A program made the position numbers and the translations under genes. Shown in pieces: positions 1-9,304 of a stretch of 64,000 bases of DNA (positions are counted from its first letter, which is position 1; every line of letters begins with the position of its first letter). Source of the DNA: Gloeobacter morelensis MG652769 (GTDB lineage Bacteria > Cyanobacteriota > Cyanobacteriia > Gloeobacterales > Gloeobacteraceae). The stretch is taken from contig NZ_CP063845.1 of NCBI RefSeq assembly GCF_021018745.1, forward strand, positions 1,364,001 through 1,428,000, written 5' to 3'. The notes under the pieces were generated by a model. The model was not told where the DNA came from and made no database searches. It was given only the letters and a program-made list of their open reading frames with translations.

Positions 1-1094
1 CCATCTGGTTCTGGCAGGAGTTCAACTCCGACATCCAGGCCCATAAACCGGACGTATTTGTCTTTGGCGAGTGGATCTATTCGCACCCGCTGGGGGAGCG
101 GCCGGTTGAGTTTGCCAACTATTCGGGGATGACGATTCTTGATTTTGGGCTGTGCGTCGCTATCCGCCAGGCCCTCGGCCAGGGCGATCCGGCCGGCTTT
201 CACCTCATCGAGAACATCTTCAAAGTAGACTGGCGCTACCGAGGGGCCACCGAACTGGTCACTTTTGTCGACAACCACGACATGCCGCGCTTTCAGTCGC
301 TCGGGGCGGACGGTGAGGCGTTGCGTCTGGCGGTGGACTTGATTATGACCTGCCGGGGGATTCCTTGTTTGTACTACGGCACCGAGCAGTACCTGCACGA
401 CGACACCGACGGCGGCAACGACCCCTACAACCGGCCGATGATGGAGCGCTGGGACACCGACACGCCGATGTTTCAAGATATTCGGGTGCTCTCGGAGGTG
501 CGGCGGCGCAACCCGGCAGTCAAGTGGGGCGGCCAGTGGACGCGCTATATCACCCCGGAGGTCTTTGCTTACGTGCGCAAGTACCGCGACTCGCGCTGCT
601 TCGTGGCGATGAACCGCAGCTACGAACCGGTGCGGCTCGAAGCGGTGCTCACCGAGCTGCCCGACGGCGCGCACCGCTGCGTGCTGAGCGAGGCCAAGTT
701 CACGATCCAAGACGGCCGCCTCGAAAAACTGGAACTCGCTCCCCGGCAGGTAGTGGTCATCAGCTTCGTGGGCAGGCCTGTGCGCGGGCGCGAGATCGTC
801 CGCATCCAGGTCAACGGTTTTCGCACCCAGCCGGGGGAAGTGGTCGGGGTAATCGGCGACTGCCCGGAGCTGGGCGACTGGGACTTGAGCCGCGCCTTTC
901 GCCTGGAGTACATCAACGACAACACCTGGTTTGGAGAGATCCCCTTTAAAGAGAGCGCCAACCAGATCGTCGCCTACAAGTATGTGATCTTCCGCGAGAA
1001 CGGCCCGCCCATCAACGAAAACCGCACCAGCCGCCGCCGCTTCGTGCCGGACAAGAGCATCGCCAAGTGGCGCGACGTGTGGGAAGAAGGCTAG
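1..1094 (+). CDS. GH13 alpha-amylase family protein with C-terminal CBM20, 5' end outside window
   Basis: The frame is open from the first bases, so the N-terminal part lies outside the window. Visible are two GH13 signature regions: FGEW, whose Glu codon at 69-71 is the expected general acid, and FVDNHD, whose last Asp (279-281) is the expected transition-state stabiliser. From about base 795 to the stop there is a CBM20-like starch-binding domain (GDCPELGDWD). The family hydrolyses or transfers alpha-1,4-glucans, and GH13 plus CBM20 is typical of raw-starch amylases and cyclodextrin glucanotransferases. Which of these it is cannot be decided without the missing N-terminus. Secretion also cannot be judged. 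Confidence 0.88.
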   Translation, partial: IWFWQEFNSDIQAHKPDVFVFGEWIYSHPLGERPVEFANYSGMTILDFGLCVAIRQALGQGDPAGFHLIENIFKVDWRYRGATELVTFVDNHDMPRFQSLGADGEALRLAVDLIMTCRGIPCLYYGTEQYLHDDTDGGNDPYNRPMMERWDTDTPMFQDIRVLSEVRRRNPAVKWGGQWTRYITPEVFAYVRKYRDSRCFVAMNRSYEPVRLEAVLTELPDGAHRCVLSEAKFTIQDGRLEKLELAPRQVVVISFVGRPVRGREIVRIQVNGFRTQPGEVVGVIGDCPELGDWDLSRAFRLEYINDNTWFGEIPFKESANQIVAYKYVIFRENGPPINENRTSRRRFVPDKSIAKWRDVWEEG

Positions 1095-1154
1095 GGCGCC
1101 GATTGGGGCGCACTTGAGCCACAATGCTTCTTTAGAAGGCCCAGGAGAACTGTC

Positions 1155-2348
1155 ATGTCCGATACCCCGAGGCCGCGGCCCTCGATCGATGCGCTGCAGC
1201 CGCAGCTGGTGCAGTGGCGCCGCCACCTGCACCAATTTCCGGAACTGGGCTTCCAGGAGCAGGCCACCAGCCGCTTCATCGCCCAGAAGCTCACCAGTTG
1301 GGGTATTGATGTCCAGACCGGGGTGGCGAAGACCGGGGTGGTGGCTACTATCGCAGGCCGGGGCGACGGGCCGGTGGTGGCGGTGCGCGCCGACATGGAC
1401 GCGCTGCCGATTCTGGAGCGCAACCGGGTCGAGTACGCCTCCGAGAACACCGGCATCATGCACGCCTGCGGCCACGACGGCCATGTGGCCATCGCTTTGG
1501 GGACCGCCCGCTGGCTTGCCGAGCACCGCGACGCCCTTCCGGCAACTGTCAAAATTCTGTTTCAACCGGCCGAAGAAGGCCCCGGCGGCGCCAAGCCGAT
1601 GATCGAAGCGGGGGCGCTCGCCTCACCGGATGTCGCGGCGATCGTCGGGCTGCACCTGTGGAACAACATGCCCCTCGGCCAGGTAGGGGTCAAGGGCGGG
1701 CCTTCCTTTGCCAACGCCGCCAAATTCAAGGCAACCATCCTCGGCAGGGGCGGCCACGGGGCCATCCCCCAGCAGACGGTCGACGCGGTGGTGGTTGGCG
1801 CCCAGGTGGTCAATGCCCTGCAAACCATCGTGGCGCGCAATGTCGATCCGTTCGAGCCGGCGGTGGTGACGGTGGGCAAATTCCAGAGCGGCACCAACTT
1901 CAACGTCATCGCCCAGAGCGCCTACCTCGAAGGCACCGTCCGCTGCTTCAGCCCCGAACTGGAAACCAGGCTTCCCGAGCGCATCGAGCAGGTGATCGCA
2001 GGCATCTGCCAGGCCCACGGCGCCAGTTACGAATTCGAGTACGACCGCCACTACCCGGTGCTGATGAACGATCCGGCCATGGCCGAACTGGTGCGCTCGG
2101 TGGCGGAAGAATTTTTGGGCCGCGGGCGGGTGCGCCCGGAGACAACGCTGGGAGGCGAGGACATGGCCTTTTTCCTGCAAAAAGTGCCCGGCTGTTATTT
2201 CTTTTTGGGTTCGGCCAACTCGGAGCGCGGCCTCGATAAACCCCACCACCACCCCTGCTTCGACTTCGACGAGACGGCCCTGGGGTTGGGAGTGGAACTA
2301 TTCGTGCGCTGCCTGGAACGCTTCTGGGAGCGGTCCATGGCAGAGTGA
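1155..2348 (+). CDS. M20 family amidohydrolase (N-acyl-amino-acid / IAA-amino-acid hydrolase type)
   Basis: A 397-residue protein of the M20D/hippurate hydrolase type, the normal family length. Metal-site motifs are complete: RADMDALP (78-85), HACGHDGH (103-110), FQPAEEGPGG (about 137-146, with the catalytic Glu pair), GGEDMAFF near 333 and a late HHHPCFDFDE. Such enzymes use two divalent metals to cleave N-acyl or N-aroyl amino acids in the cytoplasm. The exact substrate cannot be read from sequence. It starts about 60 bp after the amylase gene, with AGGAG ahead of the ATG, so co-transcription is possible, though the functions are not obviously linked. Confidence 0.9.
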   Translation: MSDTPRPRPSIDALQPQLVQWRRHLHQFPELGFQEQATSRFIAQKLTSWGIDVQTGVAKTGVVATIAGRGDGPVVAVRADMDALPILERNRVEYASENTGIMHACGHDGHVAIALGTARWLAEHRDALPATVKILFQPAEEGPGGAKPMIEAGALASPDVAAIVGLHLWNNMPLGQVGVKGGPSFANAAKFKATILGRGGHGAIPQQTVDAVVVGAQVVNALQTIVARNVDPFEPAVVTVGKFQSGTNFNVIAQSAYLEGTVRCFSPELETRLPERIEQVIAGICQAHGASYEFEYDRHYPVLMNDPAMAELVRSVAEEFLGRGRVRPETTLGGEDMAFFLQKVPGCYFFLGSANSERGLDKPHHHPCFDFDETALGLGVELFVRCLERFWERSMAE

Positions 2349-2407
2349 AAGCTATCCGGCTCGGGCAGCGATGCTAAGATAGCCATCTCCATGGCTAGGA
2401 GCGTTTG

Positions 2408-2677
2408 ATGCCCGATGAATACTCGATTGCCGAGGCGCGCGATCATCTCTCCAGCATCGTTCGCACAGTGGAGAGCGGCAAGCCAGTCAGACTCACGCGC
2501 CGCGGAAAACCCGTGGTTGTCCTGTTGTCGGCAAAGGACTATGACCAGTTGTGCCATCGAGAACATCACTACTGGGATGCTCTGCAGACATTCTTAGAAG
2601 CCGAAAAACCGGACATTGAGCCCGAAATATTTGCCGGAACGCGCGACGAGACTGTCGGACGGCCCGTTGTGCTATGA
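2408..2677 (+). CDS. Phd/YefM family antitoxin
   Basis: About 90 residues with the Phd/YefM N-terminal fold (SIAEARDHLSSIVRTVESGKPVRLTRRGKPVVVLLSAKDY, quoted here in parts: SIAEARDHLS, RLTRRGKPVVVLLS). The ATG at 2408 is preferred over the TTG directly before it. Its TGA overlaps the ATG of the next gene (ATGA), as usual for translationally coupled toxin-antitoxin pairs. By family, the N-terminus binds the operon's own promoter and the C-terminus neutralises the PIN toxin. The operator has not been identified. Confidence 0.87.
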   Translation: MPDEYSIAEARDHLSSIVRTVESGKPVRLTRRGKPVVVLLSAKDYDQLCHREHHYWDALQTFLEAEKPDIEPEIFAGTRDETVGRPVVL

Positions 2678-3096
2678 CGCTGAAGTTCTTGTTGGATACC
2701 AATATCCTTTCAGAACCACTCGCTGCCATCCCAAATTCTCAAGTTCTAGGTAAGCTACAGCATCACCAACAAGAGATAGCCACTTGTTCTCCTGTCTGGC
2801 ATGAGATGGTTTTCGGTTGTGCCCGACTGCCGGAATCGAAAAAGCGGCGGACTATCGCTCGTTACCTGCAGGATGTTGTTGCTGCGACTTTGCCTATCCT
2901 TGCCTACGATGCAGCAGCTGCTCGATGGCACGGAGAAGAAAGAGCCCGCATGGCGAGTTCAGGACGGGTACCCCCGCATGTCGACGGCCAAATCATCGCT
3001 GTTGCCAGAACGAACCATCTCATCCTGGTAACAAGGAATATCGACGATTACCGTTACTTTCAGGGTGTCGAGGTGGAAAACTGGTTTGTGAGTTAG
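2674..3096 (+). CDS. vapC: PIN-domain ribonuclease toxin, VapC type
   Basis: A 140-residue PIN domain with the acidic residues expected for an Mg-dependent RNase: D8 in LLDTN, E44, D104 in DGQIIAVA and D124 in NIDDY. Family members cleave tRNA, rRNA or mRNA in the cytoplasm and are held inactive by the cognate antitoxin. The gene overlaps the upstream Phd-like antitoxin by 4 nt, so this is a Phd/PIN mixed-type pair rather than VapB/VapC. All catalytic positions are present, so the toxin looks intact. Confidence 0.87.
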   Translation: MTLKFLLDTNILSEPLAAIPNSQVLGKLQHHQQEIATCSPVWHEMVFGCARLPESKKRRTIARYLQDVVAATLPILAYDAAAARWHGEERARMASSGRVPPHVDGQIIAVARTNHLILVTRNIDDYRYFQGVEVENWFVS

Positions 3097-3199
3097 TGAA
3101 AGCCCAACCGACACAGTCCGGCAGACCATTCGGCCGGCGGGTATGCCACAGCAAGTGCCAAGCGCCTAAGATTCAATACAGTTTTTCCCAGCATCTTCC

Positions 3200-4948
3200 A
3201 TGCCCATCGGCTGTGCCATCGTCATCCTGCTCATCTGCCTGGGGGCGCTCCCCGCCCGCGCCGCCGAGGTGGCGGATCTGGTGCTCACCAACGGCCGCCT
3301 TTGGACGGGGGTGCCACAGCAGCCCTGGGTGGAGGCGGTGGCGGTCGCCAAAGGCCGTATTCTCAAAACCGGCAGCCGCGAAACTGTAGCGAAACTCACC
3401 GGCCGCAAGACCCAGATTGTCGATCTGGGTGGGCGCCTGGCCGCCCCCGGCTTCAACGACGCCCACATCCACTTTTTGGGGGGCTCGCTGGATCTGGCGA
3501 TTGTCGATCTCAACGGGACGAATTCCCTCGCTCAGATCCAGCAGCGGGTGGCCGAATATTCCCGTGCCCACCCCGAGCGGGCCTGGATCGAAGGGGTGGG
3601 CTGGCAGTATAGTTCGCTGCCGGGTGGACGGCTGCCGACGCGCGCCGACCTCGATGCGGTCGAATCGGTGCGGCCGGTGTTTTTGCGCTCCTACGACGGG
3701 CACACCGTCTGGGTCAACAGCCGCGCCCTGGAGGTGGCCAAAATCAGCCCCCAGACCCGGGTGGAAGGCTTCGGTGAAATCGTCCGCGATCCGGTGAGCG
3801 GCGAAGCGACGGGTGTGCTCAAAGAATCGGCCATCGGCCTGGTGCGCAAGCATATTCCTGATCCCACCCGCGAAGAACAACTTGACGCGCTGCGCGCCGG
3901 GATGAAACTGGCCGCTTCGCTGGGGATCACCAGCATCCAGAACGCCGGCGGCAGCGCCGCATCGTTTGCGCTCTACGAAGCGTTGCTCAGGCGTGGGGAG
4001 TTGACCGTGCGCACCGCCGTCGCCCTCTCGATGGGTCCGCAGACGACCGACGCCGAACTCACTGAATTTGGCCGGATCCGCGAGCGCTATAAAAACCACC
4101 CGATGCTCAGGGCCGCAGCGGCCAAACTGCTCATCGACGGGGTGATCGAGACCCACACCGCCGCCATGCTCACCCCCTACAGCGACAAACCCGGCACCCG
4201 CGGGGAACCCGCCTACAGCGCCGAGGTCTTTAACCAACTGGCCCTGCGCGCCCACAAAGCCGGATTGCAGCTCTACACCCACGCGATCGGCGATCGGGCT
4301 GTGCGCATGGTCCTCGACGGCTACGAGCACGTCAAGAAGATCGCCCAACCTGCTGATCCCCGCTTTCGCATTGAGCATATCGAAGTAGTCGCTCCCCAGG
4401 ACATTCCCCGCTTTGCCCGCCTGGGGGTAATCGCTTCGATGGAGCCCATCCACGCCGATCCCGGTACGGTCGAAGTCTGGTCGCGGGCCGTGGGGCCCGA
4501 GCGCACCGAGCGCGCCTTCGCCTGGGCGGAGCTGGCGGCCGGCGGTGCCCGGCTGGTCTTTAGCAGCGACTGGCCTGCCGCCGTCAGCCTCGATCCGCTG
4601 CGCGGGCTGCACAGCGCCGTCAACCGCCGTACCCTCGAAGGCACCCCGCCCGGCGGCTGGGTGGCCCGCCAGCGGGTGGATCTGCAGCGAGCCTTGCGCG
4701 CCTATACGGCTGAGGGCGCTTACGCTTCGTTTGAAGAGAATTTCAAAGGCCGTATCGCCCCTGGCATGGCGGCGGACCTCGTAGTGTTCTCCCAAGATCT
4801 GTTCACCATCGATCCGCTGCAGATTGGCCGCACGAAGGTGGTGCTCACGGTCTTTGACGGCAAAGTGATCTACCGCGACGCCGAGCGCTTTGCCGACAAA
4901 AAAGCAGACCCCCGCGATCCGAAGGGGCGCTTGCTACAATCCATGTGA
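3200..4948 (+). CDS. Exported amidohydrolase, family 3 (YtcJ-like)
   Basis: A 582-residue metal-dependent hydrolase. The first 21 residues look like a signal peptide (hydrophobic core, ALPARA before the mature start AEV), so it is probably periplasmic. The N-terminal beta-sandwich is followed by GFNDAHIHFLGG with H89 and H91, then YTHAIGDRAV, RIEHIEVV and SSDWP, the metal and active-site positions of amidohydrolase_3 enzymes. The substrate is unknown, because this family is annotated mostly by homology. The stop is only 3 nt before the histidine kinase gene, suggesting co-transcription. Confidence 0.87.
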   Translation: MPIGCAIVILLICLGALPARAAEVADLVLTNGRLWTGVPQQPWVEAVAVAKGRILKTGSRETVAKLTGRKTQIVDLGGRLAAPGFNDAHIHFLGGSLDLAIVDLNGTNSLAQIQQRVAEYSRAHPERAWIEGVGWQYSSLPGGRLPTRADLDAVESVRPVFLRSYDGHTVWVNSRALEVAKISPQTRVEGFGEIVRDPVSGEATGVLKESAIGLVRKHIPDPTREEQLDALRAGMKLAASLGITSIQNAGGSAASFALYEALLRRGELTVRTAVALSMGPQTTDAELTEFGRIRERYKNHPMLRAAAAKLLIDGVIETHTAAMLTPYSDKPGTRGEPAYSAEVFNQLALRAHKAGLQLYTHAIGDRAVRMVLDGYEHVKKIAQPADPRFRIEHIEVVAPQDIPRFARLGVIASMEPIHADPGTVEVWSRAVGPERTERAFAWAELAAGGARLVFSSDWPAAVSLDPLRGLHSAVNRRTLEGTPPGGWVARQRVDLQRALRAYTAEGAYASFEENFKGRIAPGMAADLVVFSQDLFTIDPLQIGRTKVVLTVFDGKVIYRDAERFADKKADPRDPKGRLLQSM

Positions 4949-4951
4949 GAC

Positions 4952-6697
4952 ATGGAGGGTTGCATGAGGCGACACGGACCCGACGGCCATTTCGTCCGCA
5001 ACTATGCCCAGCCCAAGCAGAGCCGCACGCTGCGTCTGACTGAGACCGCCTGGGCCGCGCTGGTCGAGTTGGCCCGGCAGCGGGGGATCAGCACTTCCGA
5101 GCTGATCGAGCAGTGGGCGCGTGGGCAATTCGCCTTTCCGAGCGGACCGATCGGGGACGATGGCGAGGCGAGGCCGGTGGGTGTCGGCACTGCCCTCGCC
5201 GTGCGACCCTGCGACGAGCAGGCCGAAGGGGAGCAGGTCTCGAAGATTTTGGAGAGCATCACCGATGCCTTTTTTGCCCTCGATGAGCACTGGTGCTTCA
5301 CCTATCTCAATCGGCAGGCGGAGCGGCTGCTTTCGCGCTCGCGCGAGGAGTTGATCGGCAAGAACATTTGGGTGGAGTTTCCGGAGGCGCTCGGCACGAC
5401 TTTTTACAGAGAGTACCACCGGGCGGTCGAGCGACAGGTGCGCGTCGGGTTCGAAGAGTTTTATGCTCCCCTCGATATCTGGCTGGCGGTGCGCGCCTAT
5501 CCGACCGCCAAGGGACTGGCGGTCTATTTTCTGGACATTGCCGAGCGCAAGCGCGCCGAACAGGCCCTGCTGGCCAGCGAGCAAAATTTTCGTTTCCTCG
5601 CCGATACGATTCCCCAGATGGTCTGGACCACCCGGCCGGATGGCTATCACGATTTTTTCAACCGACGCTGGTTCGAGTACACCGGCATGAACCTCGAACA
5701 GACCCAGGGATGGGGCTGGAGCCATCTGCTGCATCCGCACGATCTCGAAAAATGCCTGCACCTTTGGAAGTATTCCCTCGCCACCGGGGAGCCCTACGAC
5801 ATCGAGTACCGTTTTCGGCGCGCCGCAGACGGCGTCTACCGCTGGCAGCTTGGGCGGGCGTTGCCGCTGCGCGACCCCCAGGGAAACATCCTCAGGTGGT
5901 TCGGCACCTGCACCGACATCGACGATCAAAAGCGCGCCGAGCAGGAGCGCACCCACTTGCTCGAGCGCGAACGGCAGGCCCGGGCTGAAGCGGAGGCGGC
6001 CAACCGGGCCAAGGACGAATTTCTAGCGATGCTCAGCCACGAACTGCGCACCCCCCTCAACCCGATCATCGGCTGGACCCAGATGCTCAGGCGCGGCAAT
6101 CTCACCCCTGAGATGCAGGCGAAAGCCCTGGAGACCATCGAGCGCAACGGCAAGCTCCAGAACCAGCTCATCGAAGATCTGCTCGATATTTCCCGCATTA
6201 TCCGGGGCAAGTTCAGCATCTCCCCAAAGCCGATCGCATTGCCGCCGGTGGTGCATTCAGCGATAGAAGCAGTGCGTAACCTGGCCGATCTGAAGGAAGT
6301 GCGGCTGGACTGCCGGTGCGAGCCGTCGGCGTTAAGCCGACAAGTCTCCGCCGATCCGACCCGCCTGCAGCAGGTGATCTGGAATTTGCTCACCAACGCC
6401 ATCAAGTTCACCCCCAAAGGCGGCCGGGTGGAAGTGGATCTAGCCGGCGACAGCGCCAATCTCTACGTTGCCGTGCGCGACAACGGCATGGGAATTGCGC
6501 CCGAGTTTTTACCTTACATGTTCGAGCGCTTCCGCCAGGCGGACAGCCGCAGTACCCGCAAGGAGGGGGGACTGGGGCTGGGATTGTTCATCGTGCGCCA
6601 CATCGTCGAATTGCATGGGGGAATGGTCCAGGCCGAGAGCGCGGGCGAGGGCAAAGGGGCCACTTTTACCGTCGAGCTTCCGGCTCTGGGCGGATAA
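4952..6697 (+). CDS. Cytoplasmic PAS-PAS sensor histidine kinase with RHH-like N-terminus
   Basis: A 581-residue kinase with no membrane segment. Residues about 20-55 (RTLRLTETAWAALVELARQ) resemble a ribbon-helix-helix/CopG segment, an unusual N-terminal addition. Two PAS domains follow (about 90-210 and 215-335). The HisKA phosphoacceptor is H363 in MLSHELRTPLN. The HATPase_c domain has an N box (NLLTNAIKF), DNGMGI and a glycine-rich GLGLGLFIV. No receiver domain is attached and no response regulator lies next to it, so it is an orphan kinase. Start 4952 is the first ATG and a second is at 4964. The 3' end overlaps cobI on the other strand by 32 bp. Confidence 0.9.
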   Translation: MEGCMRRHGPDGHFVRNYAQPKQSRTLRLTETAWAALVELARQRGISTSELIEQWARGQFAFPSGPIGDDGEARPVGVGTALAVRPCDEQAEGEQVSKILESITDAFFALDEHWCFTYLNRQAERLLSRSREELIGKNIWVEFPEALGTTFYREYHRAVERQVRVGFEEFYAPLDIWLAVRAYPTAKGLAVYFLDIAERKRAEQALLASEQNFRFLADTIPQMVWTTRPDGYHDFFNRRWFEYTGMNLEQTQGWGWSHLLHPHDLEKCLHLWKYSLATGEPYDIEYRFRRAADGVYRWQLGRALPLRDPQGNILRWFGTCTDIDDQKRAEQERTHLLERERQARAEAEAANRAKDEFLAMLSHELRTPLNPIIGWTQMLRRGNLTPEMQAKALETIERNGKLQNQLIEDLLDISRIIRGKFSISPKPIALPPVVHSAIEAVRNLADLKEVRLDCRCEPSALSRQVSADPTRLQQVIWNLLTNAIKFTPKGGRVEVDLAGDSANLYVAVRDNGMGIAPEFLPYMFERFRQADSRSTRKEGGLGLGLFIVRHIVELHGGMVQAESAGEGKGATFTVELPALGG

Positions 6698-7385
6698 TCA
6701 GCAACGAAAAATAGGGCAGCCGTTCGGGCGCCACGGGCAGACGCCGGTAGATCCGCTCTTCCCTGGCGCTGACCCAGCAGAGCAGGTGGGCCTGATCCAG
6801 GCGGTCCCATGCCTTGAGCCATGTATAAACTTGCTCGTACACCGCAGCGACTTTGAGCAGCACGACGGTGCGACCGGGAGTGCAGGCGGCTTCCAACTCC
6901 TCGATGCGGTGCATGGCGGGCAGGATGGTCAGGGTTTCATCGCCGATCGCGAGGGGCAACTGCAAAGCGGCGGCGGCGGCCAGGGGTGAGGCGATACCGG
7001 GGATGATCCGGACGGCAACCTGGGCGTAGCGCTCCTGGAACTCCCGAAGGATGTAAGTGAAGGTGCTGAACAAACTGACATCGCCCTCGCTGATGAAGGC
7101 GACATCCAAGCCCAGCGCCAGATCGGCGTAGAGCGCATCGGCGGCGGCGCTCCAGGCTGCCGCGAGCACCGCCTCATCCGAAACGAAGGGCAGATAGAGC
7201 GGCGTGAGGCGCTGCTCGCGGCGCAGGTGGGGGGCTGCGATCCGGGCGGCCAGGCCGGGCCCGCCCGTGCGGTCCGCGGGACAGGCCACCACCGCCGCCG
7301 AGCGCAGCACCCGCAGGCCCTTGAGGGTGAGGAGTTCGGGATCGCCCGGGCCGACGCCGATGCCGTAGAGTGTGCCGACGTTCAC
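6666..7385 (-). CDS. cobI: Precorrin-2 C20-methyltransferase
   Basis: A 239-residue SAM-dependent tetrapyrrole methylase that makes precorrin-3A from precorrin-2 in cobalamin synthesis. The N-terminus GIGVGPGDPELLTLKG is the conserved SAM-binding start of this family, and SEGDVSLFSTF and GIASP motifs follow. I chose the GTG at 7385 because the family starts just before GTLYGIG and because it overlaps the cobL stop as GTGA. A longer in-frame extension would run back into cobL. Downstream of cobL in a two-gene operon. The last 32 bp overlap the convergent histidine kinase gene. Confidence 0.93.
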   Translation of the reverse strand: MNVGTLYGIGVGPGDPELLTLKGLRVLRSAAVVACPADRTGGPGLAARIAAPHLRREQRLTPLYLPFVSDEAVLAAAWSAAADALYADLALGLDVAFISEGDVSLFSTFTYILREFQERYAQVAVRIIPGIASPLAAAAALQLPLAIGDETLTILPAMHRIEELEAACTPGRTVVLLKVAAVYEQVYTWLKAWDRLDQAHLLCWVSAREERIYRRLPVAPERLPYFSLLIIRPEPEARR

Positions 7386-8611
7386 AGGGGCCGGGTGGAG
7401 CGCAGCAAAAAGACCGGATTGAGGGGCACCAGCCGCGAACCGCTCGCGAGGCTCGCCGAACGGGAAATTTGCAGTTGGGTGTACTGCACGGACCAACCCT
7501 GCTTGAGCAAGTAAGCCTGGGCGCTCACCAGTTGCTCAAGCCCGGCGAAACTGGCCACCAGGATCCCGCCCGGGCGCAGGCCGGCGGTGCAGGCTTCGAG
7601 GATGGCCACCAGTTGGCGGCCGCCGCCGCCCAAAAAGATCCGATCCGGGGCGGGCAGTTCGGCGAGCACCTCCGGGGCGCGGGCGCGGCGCACCCGCACG
7701 TTGCACACCCCGAGGCGGGCGCAGTTGGCCTCGATGAGCAGACAGCCCGCCTCGGTCTTTTCGATCGCGTAGACGCTGCCGCCGCCGATCAGACGGGCTA
7801 TTTCGATCGCCACCGAGCCGGTGCCGCTGCCGATATCCCAGCAGACCTGCCCGCGCTCCAGTTGCAGATAAGCAATTGCCAGCGCCCGCACTTCGTACTT
7901 GGTCATCAAGCCGGGTTTGTCCGAAAAAGTGACGAAGTGATCGTCGAAGATGCCCACGGCGGGCAGGCTGGCCGGGGTGCGGGCGGGGGCGCGCTCCAGC
8001 AGCACTACGTTCGGCTCGGGAAAATCCCGCTCGCAGGCTTGCTCGCAGCCCAGGCATTCGACCTGCTCATCCTCGGCGCCGAGCCGGGCACACACCCACA
8101 GCCGGTACGGGGTGGCCGGGGCGAGATCCAGCACGAAGCGGGCGAGGCGCGACGGGGTGTTGATCGAGTCGGTGAGTACCGCGACCAGTTCGGGAAGCGA
8201 CCGCAGGGCCTCGCCGAGCTTTTCGAGGGAGCGGCCGTGGGCGCTCACCACCACCGCCTCCTGCCAGGGGAGCTTCGCCCGGCTGCAGGCCAGTTGCACC
8301 GAGCTGAGGTGCGGCATAAAGCGCACCCGCTCGCGGCCGAACCGCTCGAGCACCAGCCGTCCGATTCCGAAGTAGAGCGGATCGCCAGTCGCCACCACCA
8401 CCGCCGGTGCCTCGGCAAGCGCCTGTTCCAGCTGTGCAAAAAAAGCGGCCAGATCGGCGCCCATTTCGATCCGCCCCCTGTGCCCCGGCCACCAGCGCAA
8501 CTGCTCGGCACTCCCGGCGATTATCGGGCTCTGGGCGATGAGGGCCTGGGTGTCCGCCGACAGTCCGCGGGGACCGTCCGCTCCGATGCCCACGATGGAA
8601 AGCAGGTGCAT
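7382..8611 (-). CDS. cobL: Precorrin-6Y C5,15-methyltransferase (decarboxylating), CbiE-CbiT fusion
   Basis: A 409-residue bifunctional enzyme. The N-terminal half (1 to about 200) is a CbiE-like methylase (LLSIVGIGADGPRGLS at the start). The C-terminal half is a CbiT-like Rossmann methyltransferase with DIGSGTGSVAIEIAR as SAM site. It methylates C5 and C15 of precorrin-6B and decarboxylates the acetate side chain. The gene precedes cobI and overlaps it by 4 nt, which points to coupled translation. Length and both domains are normal for the fused CobL form. Confidence 0.93.
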   Translation of the reverse strand: MHLLSIVGIGADGPRGLSADTQALIAQSPIIAGSAEQLRWWPGHRGRIEMGADLAAFFAQLEQALAEAPAVVVATGDPLYFGIGRLVLERFGRERVRFMPHLSSVQLACSRAKLPWQEAVVVSAHGRSLEKLGEALRSLPELVAVLTDSINTPSRLARFVLDLAPATPYRLWVCARLGAEDEQVECLGCEQACERDFPEPNVVLLERAPARTPASLPAVGIFDDHFVTFSDKPGLMTKYEVRALAIAYLQLERGQVCWDIGSGTGSVAIEIARLIGGGSVYAIEKTEAGCLLIEANCARLGVCNVRVRRARAPEVLAELPAPDRIFLGGGGRQLVAILEACTAGLRPGGILVASFAGLEQLVSAQAYLLKQGWSVQYTQLQISRSASLASGSRLVPLNPVFLLRSTRPL

Positions 8612-8665
8612 AAGCCGTGCCGAGCCTCCCGGAACGCGGCGAGTATAACACCGCCGTCCACCGAT

Positions 8666-9304
8666 CTACCGGTCCATCAACCCCTCCTGAATGGCCAGGA
8701 TGGCTGCCTGGGTGCGGTCGCGCGCTCCTAGCTTGCGCAAGATCGTGTGCACATGCACCTGGACCGTACCCACCGAAATAAACAACTGCCGGCCGATTTG
8801 CTGGTTGCTCAGGCCGTTGGCAAGTAACCCCAATACCTGCCGCTCGCGGGGAGTGAGCTGGTAGTCGCGCCGCTCAGGCTCAGGCCCTGAGCGCAGATAA
8901 GCGGCCACCCGGCCGTCCCACCAGGTGTGGCCTGAACGCACCTGGTGGATCGCCTGCAGCAGTTGCTCCGGTTCGATGCCCTTGACGCAGTACCCGTCGA
9001 TGCCCGCCTGCAACAATTGCTGCACCGACGGTCCGTCGGCGTGGGAGGTGAGCGCCAGAATCTTGATCCCCGGGTGGCGCTCCTTGAGGCTCGCCACGAT
9101 CTCCCGCGCCCCCATCGCCCCCGGTAGACCGAGATCGAGCAGCACCACATCCGGCTGCATTTGCCAACAGAGCGCCAGAGCGATTTCGCCTTCACCAGCC
9201 TCCCCAACCAGTTCGGCTACCCCGCTTTGCTCAAAAATGACCCGCAGGCCCACCCGGAACACCGGGTCGTCCTCGATGAGCAGTACCCGGGTTTTTCTAG
9301 TCAT
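8666..9304 (-). CDS. NarL/FixJ-type response regulator
   Basis: A 212-residue regulator. The receiver domain has acidic E11/D12/D13 and phosphoacceptor D57 (VVLLD), and the LuxR-type helix-turn-helix lies at about 145-205 (LTPRERQVLGLLANGLSNQQ). It overlaps the upstream kinase gene by 8 bp, so kinase and regulator form a translationally coupled pair. Targets are unknown. A 16-bp perfect palindrome upstream of the kinase is a candidate autoregulatory site. Confidence 0.92.
   Translation of the reverse strand: MTRKTRVLLIEDDPVFRVGLRVIFEQSGVAELVGEAGEGEIALALCWQMQPDVVLLDLGLPGAMGAREIVASLKERHPGIKILALTSHADGPSVQQLLQAGIDGYCVKGIEPEQLLQAIHQVRSGHTWWDGRVAAYLRSGPEPERRDYQLTPRERQVLGLLANGLSNQQIGRQLFISVGTVQVHVHTILRKLGARDRTQAAILAIQEGLMDR

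Noticed and set aside
3173-4795. 540-codon antisense ORF over the amidohydrolase
   Set aside because: GC-rich third positions keep antisense frames open; the sense strand has clear family motifs.
7370-8731. 453-codon ORF antisense to cobL
   Set aside because: Shadow of cobL, rich in Arg/Gly/Ala/His without domain signals.
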